Part shown: in pieces, positions 45,421 through 51,672 of the stretch
Numbering within the stretch: position 1 is the stretch's first letter
How the letters are laid out: every line of letters begins with the position of its first letter
Assembly (NCBI RefSeq): GCF_944327235.1
Contig: NZ_CALVHE010000008.1
Span: forward strand, 1 to 51,672
Reading direction: 5' to 3'
Length of the DNA: 51,672 nucleotides
Source: an uncultured Desulfovibrio sp.
GTDB lineage: Bacteria > Desulfobacterota > Desulfovibrionia > Desulfovibrionales > Desulfovibrionaceae
Position numbers and translations under genes: made by a program
The notes under the pieces: model-generated
Told to the model about the DNA's origin: nothing
Seen by the model: only the letters and a program-made list of their open reading frames with translations
Databases searched by the model: none

Positions 45421-46132
45421 CGATCTGCTCCTGCGTTTTCCCGAAACGGCGGGACCGTCCGGTAAAGGCCCGCAGCGCCTCGTGCAGCGCCTCGACGCCG
45501 AAATCGGGCCACGCCACGGGAGTAAAGTAGAATTCGCTGTAGGCGCATTGGTACAGCAGATAATTGCTCAGGCGCTGTTCGCCGCTGGTGCGCACCAGCA
45601 GGTCAGGGTCCGGCTGACCGGCCGTGTAGAGATAGTCCGCAAAGCGCTCTTCCGTGTAGTCGGCGGGAGAAAGGCCCGCTTCGGCCATGCGGCGCGCGGC
45701 GCGGACGATCTCCGCCCGCCCGCCGTAGTTGAGCGCGAGGTTGAGCGTCATGCTGCGGCAATGCGCGGTGCGGTTCATGCCGTGGCGCAGGGCGGTGCGT
45801 TGCGGCATGGGCAGGCCGTCCACATCTCCGAGCACCATGAGGCGGATGTCCTCGCTCTCCATGCGCGGCACTTCCTTGCCCAGGAATTCGAGCAGCAGGC
45901 CGAAAAGGGCCGCCACTTCGGCCTTGGGGCGGTTCCAGTTCTCGCTGGAAAAGGCATAGAGGGTCAGATGGGGGATGCCCAGCCTGCGGCATTCGGTCAC
46001 GACCGTGCGCACGGCCTCCGCTCCGGCCTTGTGGCCTTCGACACGAGCAAGGCCGCGAGCCTGAGCCCAGCGGCCGTTACCGTCCATGATGATGGCAAGA
46101 TGACGGGGAAGGTGGGAAAATTGCTGTTCCAT
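45410..46132 (-). CDS. uppS: Undecaprenyl diphosphate synthase
   Basis: 240 residues. The catalytic segment MDGNGRWA (16-23, with Asp17) and the C-terminal RTSGEQRLSNYLLYQCAYSE are diagnostic of cis-prenyl transferases. It makes the carrier lipid for peptidoglycan. The ATG at 46132 is chosen by homology; the ribosome site is weak, and longer starts would add an Arg-rich stretch not seen in the family. Confidence 0.93.
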   Translation of the reverse strand: MEQQFSHLPRHLAIIMDGNGRWAQARGLARVEGHKAGAEAVRTVVTECRRLGIPHLTLYAFSSENWNRPKAEVAALFGLLLEFLGKEVPRMESEDIRLMVLGDVDGLPMPQRTALRHGMNRTAHCRSMTLNLALNYGGRAEIVRAARRMAEAGLSPADYTEERFADYLYTAGQPDPDLLVRTSGEQRLSNYLLYQCAYSEFYFTPVAWPDFGVEALHEALRAFTGRSRRFGKTQEQIDAC

Positions 46133-46269
46133 AGCGCGTGAGCGTCTGTTTGCGGGAAGGCGCGTCGCGAGAGCGGCGGGCCGGGCGTGCCGCGCCATGC
46201 GGCGGATACGCCCGCCCTGCCCGACAATCCGTCATGCCCGCGCATCGCGCGCGGGCTGCGCGCCCGCTC

Positions 46270-46830
46270 TTAGATGTCCATGATCTCTTTTTCCTTGGCC
46301 GCGCACTTCTTGTCCACTTCACCGACGAATTTGTCCGTCAGCTTCTGCACGTCGGCTTCGGCCTTCTTCTGCTCGTCCTCGGTGATGGTCTTGTCCTTCT
46401 CCAGCTTTTTCAGGCTGTCGTTGGCGTCGCGGCGCACGTTGCGCACAGCCACCTTGGCCTCTTCACCGTACTTGCGGGAGACCTTCACCAGTTCCTTGCG
46501 GCGTTCTTCGGTGAGCGGCGGGATGCTGATACGGATGATCTTGCCGTCATTGACCGGCGTAAGGCCCAGATCGGACTTGAGGATGGCTTTTTCCACCACC
46601 GCGATGCCGCCCTTGTCCCAGGGCTGGATGGTGATGGTGCGGCTGTCCGGCACGGCGACGGATGCCATCTGGGAAATGGGCGTGGGCGTGCCGTAGTAGT
46701 CGGCCTTGATGCCGTCCACCAGCGAGGTGGAGGCGCGGCCCGTGCGCAGCTTGGCGAATTCGCGTTCCAGCGCGCCCATGGCTTTTTCCATGCGGTCTTC
46801 GGCATCCAGCAGGATCGTCTCGATATCCAT
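46270..46830 (-). CDS. frr: Ribosome recycling factor
   Basis: 186 residues, the exact family length, with LRTGRAS near 28-34, [12 protein letters not shown], and the C-terminal coiled coil [20 protein letters not shown]. It splits post-termination ribosomes with EF-G. AGGAG precedes the ATG. The 137 bp to uppS hold GC-rich inverted repeats but no gene. Confidence 0.96.
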   Translation of the reverse strand: MDIETILLDAEDRMEKAMGALEREFAKLRTGRASTSLVDGIKADYYGTPTPISQMASVAVPDSRTITIQPWDKGGIAVVEKAILKSDLGLTPVNDGKIIRISIPPLTEERRKELVKVSRKYGEEAKVAVRNVRRDANDSLKKLEKDKTITEDEQKKAEADVQKLTDKFVGEVDKKCAAKEKEIMDI

Positions 46831-46939
46831 TGAAAACTCCTGAAAGGCTGTTCAGTAGGTTGGGAAAGGCTTCGTCATCCGCGCCGGAGGTCCGGGAAAG
46901 CGGTCGTCCGGCGCCGCGTCCCGCCCGGCGGGAAGGGCA

Positions 46940-47656
46940 TCAGCAGTCGTGGACGATGGTGCCCACAGGCTCGCCCAGGACCGCCCGGCGGATATCGCCG
47001 CCGAACATGCGGCAGACGATGATGGGGACGTTGTTGTCCCGCACCAGCGCAAAAGCCGCCGCATCCATGACGCCCAGATGACGGGACAGGGTCTCGTCAT
47101 AGCTGATGCTGTCGAATTTCACGGCATCGCTGTGCTTGGCGGGGTCCTTGTCGTAGATGCCGTCCACCTTGGTGGCCTTGATGATGGCGTCGCACTTCAG
47201 TTCCATGCCGCGCAGGGCCGCCGTGGTGTCCGTGGTGAAGTAGGGATTGCCCGTACCTGCGGCGCAGATGACCACCCTGCCCTTTTCCAGATGGCGCAGG
47301 GCACGGCGGCGAATGAAGGGCTCGCAGACCTGCTGCATGTCGATGGCGGAAAGCACCCGCGTGGGGAAGCCCTGCTTCTCCAGCCTGTCCTGCACCGCCA
47401 GCGCATTGAGCACCGTGGCCAGCATACCCATGTAGTCCGCCGAGGAGCGTTCCATGCCCTTGGCGGAGCCGGAAAGCCCGCGAAAGATGTTGCCGCCGCC
47501 GATGACCAGCGCCAGCTCCACGCCCATTTCCAGCAGCCCGCCGATCTCGTCGCAGATAGCCGCCACGGTATCGGGATCGATGCCGGTCTTGTGTTCGCCG
47601 GCCAGGGCTTCGCCGCTCAGCTTGAGCAGTACGCGCCTGTATTTCAGATTCGCCAT
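46940..47656 (-). CDS. pyrH: UMP kinase
   Basis: 238-residue bacterial amino-acid-kinase-fold UMP kinase, with [10 protein letters not shown] at the start, [10 protein letters not shown], the [16 protein letters not shown] helix and [16 protein letters not shown]. The ATG at 47656 has AAGGCGG upstream. In many bacteria pyrH follows tsf directly; here a 1.6-kb TerC gene and a repeat-filled gap lie between. Confidence 0.95.
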   Translation of the reverse strand: MANLKYRRVLLKLSGEALAGEHKTGIDPDTVAAICDEIGGLLEMGVELALVIGGGNIFRGLSGSAKGMERSSADYMGMLATVLNALAVQDRLEKQGFPTRVLSAIDMQQVCEPFIRRRALRHLEKGRVVICAAGTGNPYFTTDTTAALRGMELKCDAIIKATKVDGIYDKDPAKHSDAVKFDSISYDETLSRHLGVMDAAAFALVRDNNVPIIVCRMFGGDIRRAVLGEPVGTIVHDC

Positions 47657-47791
47657 GTGGACCGCCTTTGTTAGGGTTGATGCGTTTTCGGGCAAAGTCG
47701 TGTCAGCTTAGCAGAATCGGCGTACATCTCAAAGCGTTTTTGCCCCCCCTCCCCCGCTTGGGGATGTGGCATTTGTCCGCTGGGACAGCGT

Positions 47792-47894
47792 ACGGGGGGA
47801 AGGAAGGGGGCTTTTTTGCAAAAAAGCCCCCTTCCTTCCCCCCGTGCCCCCCTTCCATCCCGCAAAAAACCTTGCCGGGGAGGATGACGGGGAG
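47792..47894 (+). repeat. Family C palindromic repeat, copy C1
   Basis: A perfect 54-bp palindrome (47792-47845) centred on CTTTTTTGCAAAAAAG with G-rich outer arms, followed by a conserved tail with CCCGCAAAAAACC and GGGGAGGATGACGGGGAG. The same design in opposite orientation is copy C2. Confidence 0.75.
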
Positions 47895-47940
47895 ACTTGT
47901 CCACACAGGCCGTCACCCGTCCGCCAGTCTCCCGGCGGCA

Positions 47941-48045
47941 TGAGCATTTTGTCTTTTTCAAAGGCAAAATGCGAGGTGGCGACATCGTGCCGACCGTCCA
48001 AACCAGGCGGAATGACCGCGTTTTTTCCGCGAAATGACAGAAAAT
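47941..48045 (+). repeat. Family B hairpin repeat, copy B6 (short form)
   Basis: Starts GAGCATTTTGTC with the GGCAAAATGC arm, has the GCGGAATGACCGCG stem and CGCGAAATGACAG, and ends AAAATGCTCAT. The ends are inverted (GAGCATTTT and AAAATGCTC). Confidence 0.7.
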
Positions 48046-48050
48046 GCTCA

Positions 48051-48202
48051 TAGGGCGGATTCGCATTGAAATCCTGTCCAATCTCAATGCTGACGCTGCC
48101 CTCACACTACGGAAAAAGCGTGGTTTTTCCGTGTGTTCGGTTGCGGGTGGTCGCTCTCGCGACTACCAGAGCAATCCACATTTTCCATGTGGAATTGCTC
48201 AA
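48051..48202 (-). repeat. Family A hairpin repeat, copy A2
   Basis: Inverted relative to A1 and highly similar over about 150 bp, including the CGGAAAAA/TTTTTCCG stem, the GTCGC/GCGAC stem and the AATTCCACAT/ATGTGGA stem. It abuts B6. Confidence 0.75.
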
Positions 48203-48251
48203 GAGCCCCGCCGGGGGACCATCGGGCAAGGGACGCCCTGGCGAGGGCGTG

Positions 48252-48347
48252 CTCCCTGCCATCCTCCCGAACAAGATTTTTTGAAGGGGAAAGGGGGTGC
48301 GGGGGAAAGGGGGGACTTTTTGCAAAAAGTCCCCCCTTTCCCCCGCA
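48252..48347 (-). repeat. Family C palindromic repeat, copy C2
   Basis: A 50-bp perfect palindrome (48298-48347) centred on CTTTTTGCAAAAAG, with the tail CTCCCTGCCATCCTCCCG on the left. It lies about 23 bp past the TerC stop and could act as that gene's terminator hairpin. Confidence 0.72.
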
Positions 48348-48370
48348 AAAAAGAAAGAAGGTTGACCGCT

Positions 48371-49927
48371 TTACGCTTCGCGGCGGACGGCGCGGACTTC
48401 TTCGATGCGCTGGCCGTCCATGCGGCGGATCTCCATAGTCCAGTCGTCGAGGCGGCAGGTCTCGCCTTCCGTGGGGATATGGCCCATCTTTTCCAGCAGC
48501 AGACCGGCGAGGGTGGCGCTGCTGCTGCGGGCGGGGATACGGATGTTGAGCCAGGCGGTCACGGCGTCCACGGAGAGGCGTCCGGGCATGAGCCAGCTGC
48601 CGTCGGGCTGGCGGCAGGCTTCCGGACCGGCGGGCATGTCGCCCATCTGGCCGGCCAGCACGCCGAGCAGGTCATTGGGCGTGATGACGCCGACGACACT
48701 GCCGTATTCGTCGCGGACGAAGGCCAGCGGGACCGGATCATTGCGGAAGATCTCCAGCAGGTCGGACAGTCCGGCGTGCTCGAAAATGTCGGGAGCATGG
48801 CGCAGCAGGGGCTTCAGGGACCAGTCCGTCCTGTTGCCGTCAGCGCTGGCGGCCAGGTCGCCCGCATGGACGACGCCCAGCACTTCGTCATTGTCGGTAT
48901 CCAGCACGGGCAGCCAGGCCAGCGTCGAGGAGGCGGCAAAGGCGCAGGCCGTTTCCCGGTCGGCGTCGCTGGCCAGCCAGCGCACGCGCTGACGGGGCGT
49001 CATGATGAAGCGGGCGGTGCGTCCGCTCAAACGGATGACGCGAGCCACCATGTCGCGTTCTTCCGGCGCGAAGAGGGCTTCGCTGTCCGGTTCGGTGGCC
49101 AGGGCCGCGGCGTCGAGGCGGGCCTCTTCTTCACCGTAACGGCTGCCGCCCAGCAGGCCCAGTACGGCGCGCGCCGTGGATTCGCGCATGTCACGCATAC
49201 TGATGCGCTTGCGGCGGTTGCGCAGGGCGATCTGGTTGCAGCATTCCACCAGGACGGAGAAGCAGATGGCCGCGTACAGGTAGCCCTTGGGCAGATGGAA
49301 GCCCAGACCGTCCATGACGAGGCTCAGGCCGATCATGAGCAGGAAGCCCAGACAGAGGATGATGACCGTGGGGTGCTTTTCCACGAAGTTGGTCAGGGGA
49401 GCGGCGGCCAGCACCATGACGCCCATTGCCGCCATGACGGCCAGCATCATGACCGGAACATGGTTGACCATGCCCACGGAGGTGATGATGGAGTCCAGCG
49501 AGAAGACCGCATCGAGCACCAGTATCTGGGCGATGACCTGCCAGAAGTTCGCGTGTCCGTCCTGGGCGTTGTAATCCATCATATGCCCTTCAAGGCGTTC
49601 GTGCAGCTCCATGGTGCCCTTGAAGAGCAGGAACACGCCCCCGGTCATGAGGATGAGGTCTCGCCAGGAGAAGGCCTTGCCCGCCAGAGTGAAGATGGGC
49701 TCGGTGAGTCCCACGATCCAGGCGATGGCCGAGAGCAGCACCAGCCGCATGGCCAGCGCAAGGCCGAGACCGGTGAGGAAGGCATGACGCCGTTGCCGTT
49801 CCGGCAGGCGCTGGGTGAGGATGGAGATGAAAACAAGGTTGTCGATGCCCAGGACCACTTCCAGCAGGACCAGCGTCCCCAGACCGGCCCAGGCCGACGG
49901 ATCGGCGACCCACGTCATATCCCACAT
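48371..49927 (-). CDS. TerC-family membrane protein with CBS pair and CorC/HlyC domain
   Basis: 518 residues. The N-terminal TerC-type domain (about 1-215) has seven or so hydrophobic segments with [15 protein letters not shown] and [15 protein letters not shown], whose acidic residues are thought to bind metal. A CBS pair (about 300-430) and a C-terminal CorC/HlyC-type domain (about 440-515) follow, as in E. coli YoaE/YegH. A role in metal-ion export or homeostasis is likely but unproven. It lies between tsf, which ends in a terminator, and pyrH, so it has its own promoter. Confidence 0.88.
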   Translation of the reverse strand: MWDMTWVADPSAWAGLGTLVLLEVVLGIDNLVFISILTQRLPERQRRHAFLTGLGLALAMRLVLLSAIAWIVGLTEPIFTLAGKAFSWRDLILMTGGVFLLFKGTMELHERLEGHMMDYNAQDGHANFWQVIAQILVLDAVFSLDSIITSVGMVNHVPVMMLAVMAAMGVMVLAAAPLTNFVEKHPTVIILCLGFLLMIGLSLVMDGLGFHLPKGYLYAAICFSVLVECCNQIALRNRRKRISMRDMRESTARAVLGLLGGSRYGEEEARLDAAALATEPDSEALFAPEERDMVARVIRLSGRTARFIMTPRQRVRWLASDADRETACAFAASSTLAWLPVLDTDNDEVLGVVHAGDLAASADGNRTDWSLKPLLRHAPDIFEHAGLSDLLEIFRNDPVPLAFVRDEYGSVVGVITPNDLLGVLAGQMGDMPAGPEACRQPDGSWLMPGRLSVDAVTAWLNIRIPARSSSATLAGLLLEKMGHIPTEGETCRLDDWTMEIRRMDGQRIEEVRAVRREA

Positions 49928-50002
49928 AGTTCTTGCTGACTCCCGCGCGCGGGGCGCGCTGTCTGATGTTGCACGGCGTTACGTTATGCCGTGAATTGTT
50001 AC

Positions 50003-50027
50003 AAAAAAAGGGGGGCACGAGCCCCCC
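50003..50027 (-). terminator. Terminator of rpsB-tsf
   Basis: GGGGGGC pairs with GCCCCCC around ACGA. On the minus strand seven T follow. Confidence 0.9.
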
Positions 50028-50080
50028 GTCTTTCAGAAACGAATCGAAACGCTGTCCGGCATCCGTCGGCCATGCGCGCC

Positions 50081-50938
50081 TTATTCAGCCGCAAGCTGGA
50101 TGCGGGTGAAACCGGCCACCTTGATGTCGTCGCCCACGGCCTTGGCCACTTCGCGTACCACATCGGCCACGCTCTTCTTGTCGTCGCGGATGTAGGGCTG
50201 TTCCAGCAGGCAGACTTCCTTCTGGAACTTCTTCACCGCGCCGTCAGCGATCTTGTCCACGATTTGGGCGGGCTTGCCTTCTTCCAGAGCCTTCTGGCGG
50301 TAGACTTCACGCTCGCGGGCCACGGCTTCCTGATCGAGGCTGTCGGCATCCAGAGCCATGGGGTTGGCGGCGGCCACCTGCATGGCCACGTTCTTGGCCA
50401 GTTCCTTCACTTCTTCCTTTTCGGCGGTCTCGGCCTTGCCGCAGTGCAGGTCCACCAGCACGCCGATCTTGCGGTTGGCGTGGATGTACTGGCCGATGAC
50501 GTCGCCTTCGCCGGCCTTGCTGTGACGGGTGAACTTGCCGAGCTGCATGTTTTCACCGACGGAGGCGATGAGCTGGGTCACTTCGTCACCGATGATGCCC
50601 TGGAGGGCGTCGGCATCGGCGGGGTTGGCATCCAGCACGCTCTGGGCGACCTTGAGGGCAAGGGCTTCGAACTGTTCGCCGCGGGCCACGAAGTCGGTCT
50701 CGCAGAGCAGAGCGGCCATGGCCACATGCTTGCCGTCAGCGCTGGCGGCCACGGTCACGAGGCCTTCGCTGGTGGCGCGGCCGGACTTCTTGGCGGCCTT
50801 GGCCATGCCCTTCTGGCGCAGCCAGTCAACGGCCTTTTCGAGGTCGCCTTCCACTTCCACAAGGGCTTTCTTGCAGTCCATCATGCCCGCGCCGGTCTTT
50901 TCGCGCAGTTCTTTCACCAAGCTAGCGGTAATAGCCAT
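50081..50938 (-). CDS. tsf: Elongation factor Ts
   Basis: 285 residues; the nucleotide exchange factor of EF-Tu. The N-terminal module has VKELREKTGAGMMDCKKAL, and the core has ALLCETDFVARGEQF; VCLLEQPYIRDDKKSV lies near the C-terminus. The ATG at 50938 has GGAGAAG upstream; an ATG eight codons earlier lacks family similarity. It follows rpsB by 152 bp and is closed by a strong terminator. Confidence 0.96.
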   Translation of the reverse strand: MAITASLVKELREKTGAGMMDCKKALVEVEGDLEKAVDWLRQKGMAKAAKKSGRATSEGLVTVAASADGKHVAMAALLCETDFVARGEQFEALALKVAQSVLDANPADADALQGIIGDEVTQLIASVGENMQLGKFTRHSKAGEGDVIGQYIHANRKIGVLVDLHCGKAETAEKEEVKELAKNVAMQVAAANPMALDADSLDQEAVAREREVYRQKALEEGKPAQIVDKIADGAVKKFQKEVCLLEQPYIRDDKKSVADVVREVAKAVGDDIKVAGFTRIQLAAE

Positions 50939-51090
50939 TTTTTCTTCTCCATTATCCGGCATGGCCGGTTACGGCAAAAATACGGAAGGCGGAAAGCGCG
51001 TCGGGCGTCCTTTCCGCCGGGGACGGCAGGCGCGTGGCAGGATGGTATCCCGTCACGCGCCGACCGGGGAGCTTTCCGCTCCGGCAACAG

Positions 51091-51672
51091 TTATTCGGCA
51101 GCGGCTTCGCCGGCTTCGGCGGCCTTCTGCATGGCCTCTTCGGCGTTGACTTCGCCCTTGGACATGGCGGCGCCTTCCTGGCAGGCTTCGGAGAAAGCAG
51201 TCACGAAGAGCTTGATGGCGCGGATGGCGTCGTCATTGCCGGGGATGATGTAGTCGATGACGTCGGGGTCGCAGTTGGTATCGGTCACGGCCACGATCGG
51301 GATGCCGAGCTTGCGGCATTCCTTGACCGCGATGTCTTCGCGGTTGGGGTCGATGATGAAGGCGAGCTGCGGCAGGCGGTCCATGTTCTTGATGCCGCCG
51401 AGGGTCTGCTCCAGCTTCTGCATCTCGCGTTCCAGCAGGAGGATTTCCTTCTTCTGGTAACGGTTGATGCTGCCGTCGGCAAACATGCCTTCCAGCTTCT
51501 TCAGGCGGTCCACGCTCTTCTGGATGGTCACGAAGTTGGTGAGGGTGCCGCCCATCCAGCGGTTGGTGACGTAGTACTGACCGGCCTTGGTGGCTTCAGT
51601 GGCCACGGCTTCCTGAGCCTGACGCTTGGTGCCGATGAAGAGCACCTTGCCGCCCTTGGCCACGGTGTCCAC
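51091..51672 (-). CDS. rpsB: Ribosomal protein S2 (partial, N-terminus outside the window)
   Basis: 193 residues of the C-terminal part of S2, with [21 protein letters not shown] and [16 protein letters not shown] all in order. The gene runs off the right edge, so the true start is missing. The tail is Ala/Glu-rich. It is followed by tsf, the usual arrangement. Confidence 0.95.
   Translation of the reverse strand: MDTVAKGGKVLFIGTKRQAQEAVATEATKAGQYYVTNRWMGGTLTNFVTIQKSVDRLKKLEGMFADGSINRYQKKEILLLEREMQKLEQTLGGIKNMDRLPQLAFIIDPNREDIAVKECRKLGIPIVAVTDTNCDPDVIDYIIPGNDDAIRAIKLFVTAFSEACQEGAAMSKGEVNAEEAMQKAAEAGEAAAE

Noticed and set aside
47657..48370. A CRISPR array or rRNA remnant in the repeat-rich gap
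   Set aside because: The repeats are inverted, unequal in length and not regularly spaced, and no cas gene or rRNA motif is near.

Overview
This window is a high-GC, gene-dense bacterial chromosome segment with mostly housekeeping content. The gene set points to the Desulfovibrionaceae (Desulfovibrio group). It includes a stand-alone AICAR transformylase near purA, a DUF362 protein coupled to thiE, a CheV with a sigma-28-like promoter, a fliR gene, a ZraSR-like two-component system with ZraP/Spy-like periplasmic proteins, and the rpsB-tsf / pyrH-frr-uppS-cdsA-dxr-rseP-tsaB block. The family assignment is an inference: no sulfate-reduction gene lies in the window. No tRNA, rRNA, CRISPR array, transposase or phage gene was seen.

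Layout. 1-2.1 kb: DUF362 protein and thiE (minus). 2.3-6.7 kb: MscS-type channel, cupin, RlmM/FtsJ-like methyltransferase (plus). 7-11.3 kb: glycosyltransferase, cobB/cbiA and AICAR transformylase (minus). 11.5-14.2 kb: small conserved protein, purA, holB (plus). 14.3-15.2 kb: AT-richer island with repeats and a membrane-protein ORF split by an in-frame TAG. 15.3-21.6 kb: periplasmic protein, asnS, YbaK deacylase, PfkB kinase, cutA, nth, cheV. 22-25.5 kb: fliR, argB, gltX. 25.9-30 kb: RqcH-like NFACT protein, DksA-type protein, PP-loop protein, HD hydrolase. 30-35 kb: NtrC-type regulator and sensor kinase (minus), facing ZraP-like genes that carry two good sigma-54 promoters. 35.4-41 kb: hypothetical protein, UvrD-like helicase, thiL, class II aldolase, TIGR04076 protein, GNAT. 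41.1-51.7 kb (all minus): rpsB (partial), tsf, a TerC/CBS protein, then pyrH-frr-uppS-cdsA-dxr-rseP-tsaB.

The most unusual content lies between the genes. At least four families of short, non-coding, hairpin-rich repeats occupy the intergenic spaces. Family M is about 130-230 bp with roughly 20-bp terminal inverted repeats starting TAGGGCCTGTTAA, and looks like a MITE inserted at TA. At four genes the M-type end itself supplies the TAG stop codon. Families B and A are about 100-150 bp chains of hairpins bounded by GAGC...GCTC. Family C is a perfect palindrome of about 50 bp plus a conserved tail, present as an inverted pair around a B-A tandem at 47.8-48.35 kb. Two M copies join directly to B copies at a shared TA.

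Functionally, the best system-level inference is an envelope or metal stress circuit. A membrane sensor kinase and a sigma-54 activator (30.0-32.8 kb) probably control a ZraP-like gene at 33.05 kb through a -24/-12 promoter at 32949. A second, consensus sigma-54 promoter at 34010 would drive a three-gene unit of small exported proteins, two of which share a duplicated signal peptide.
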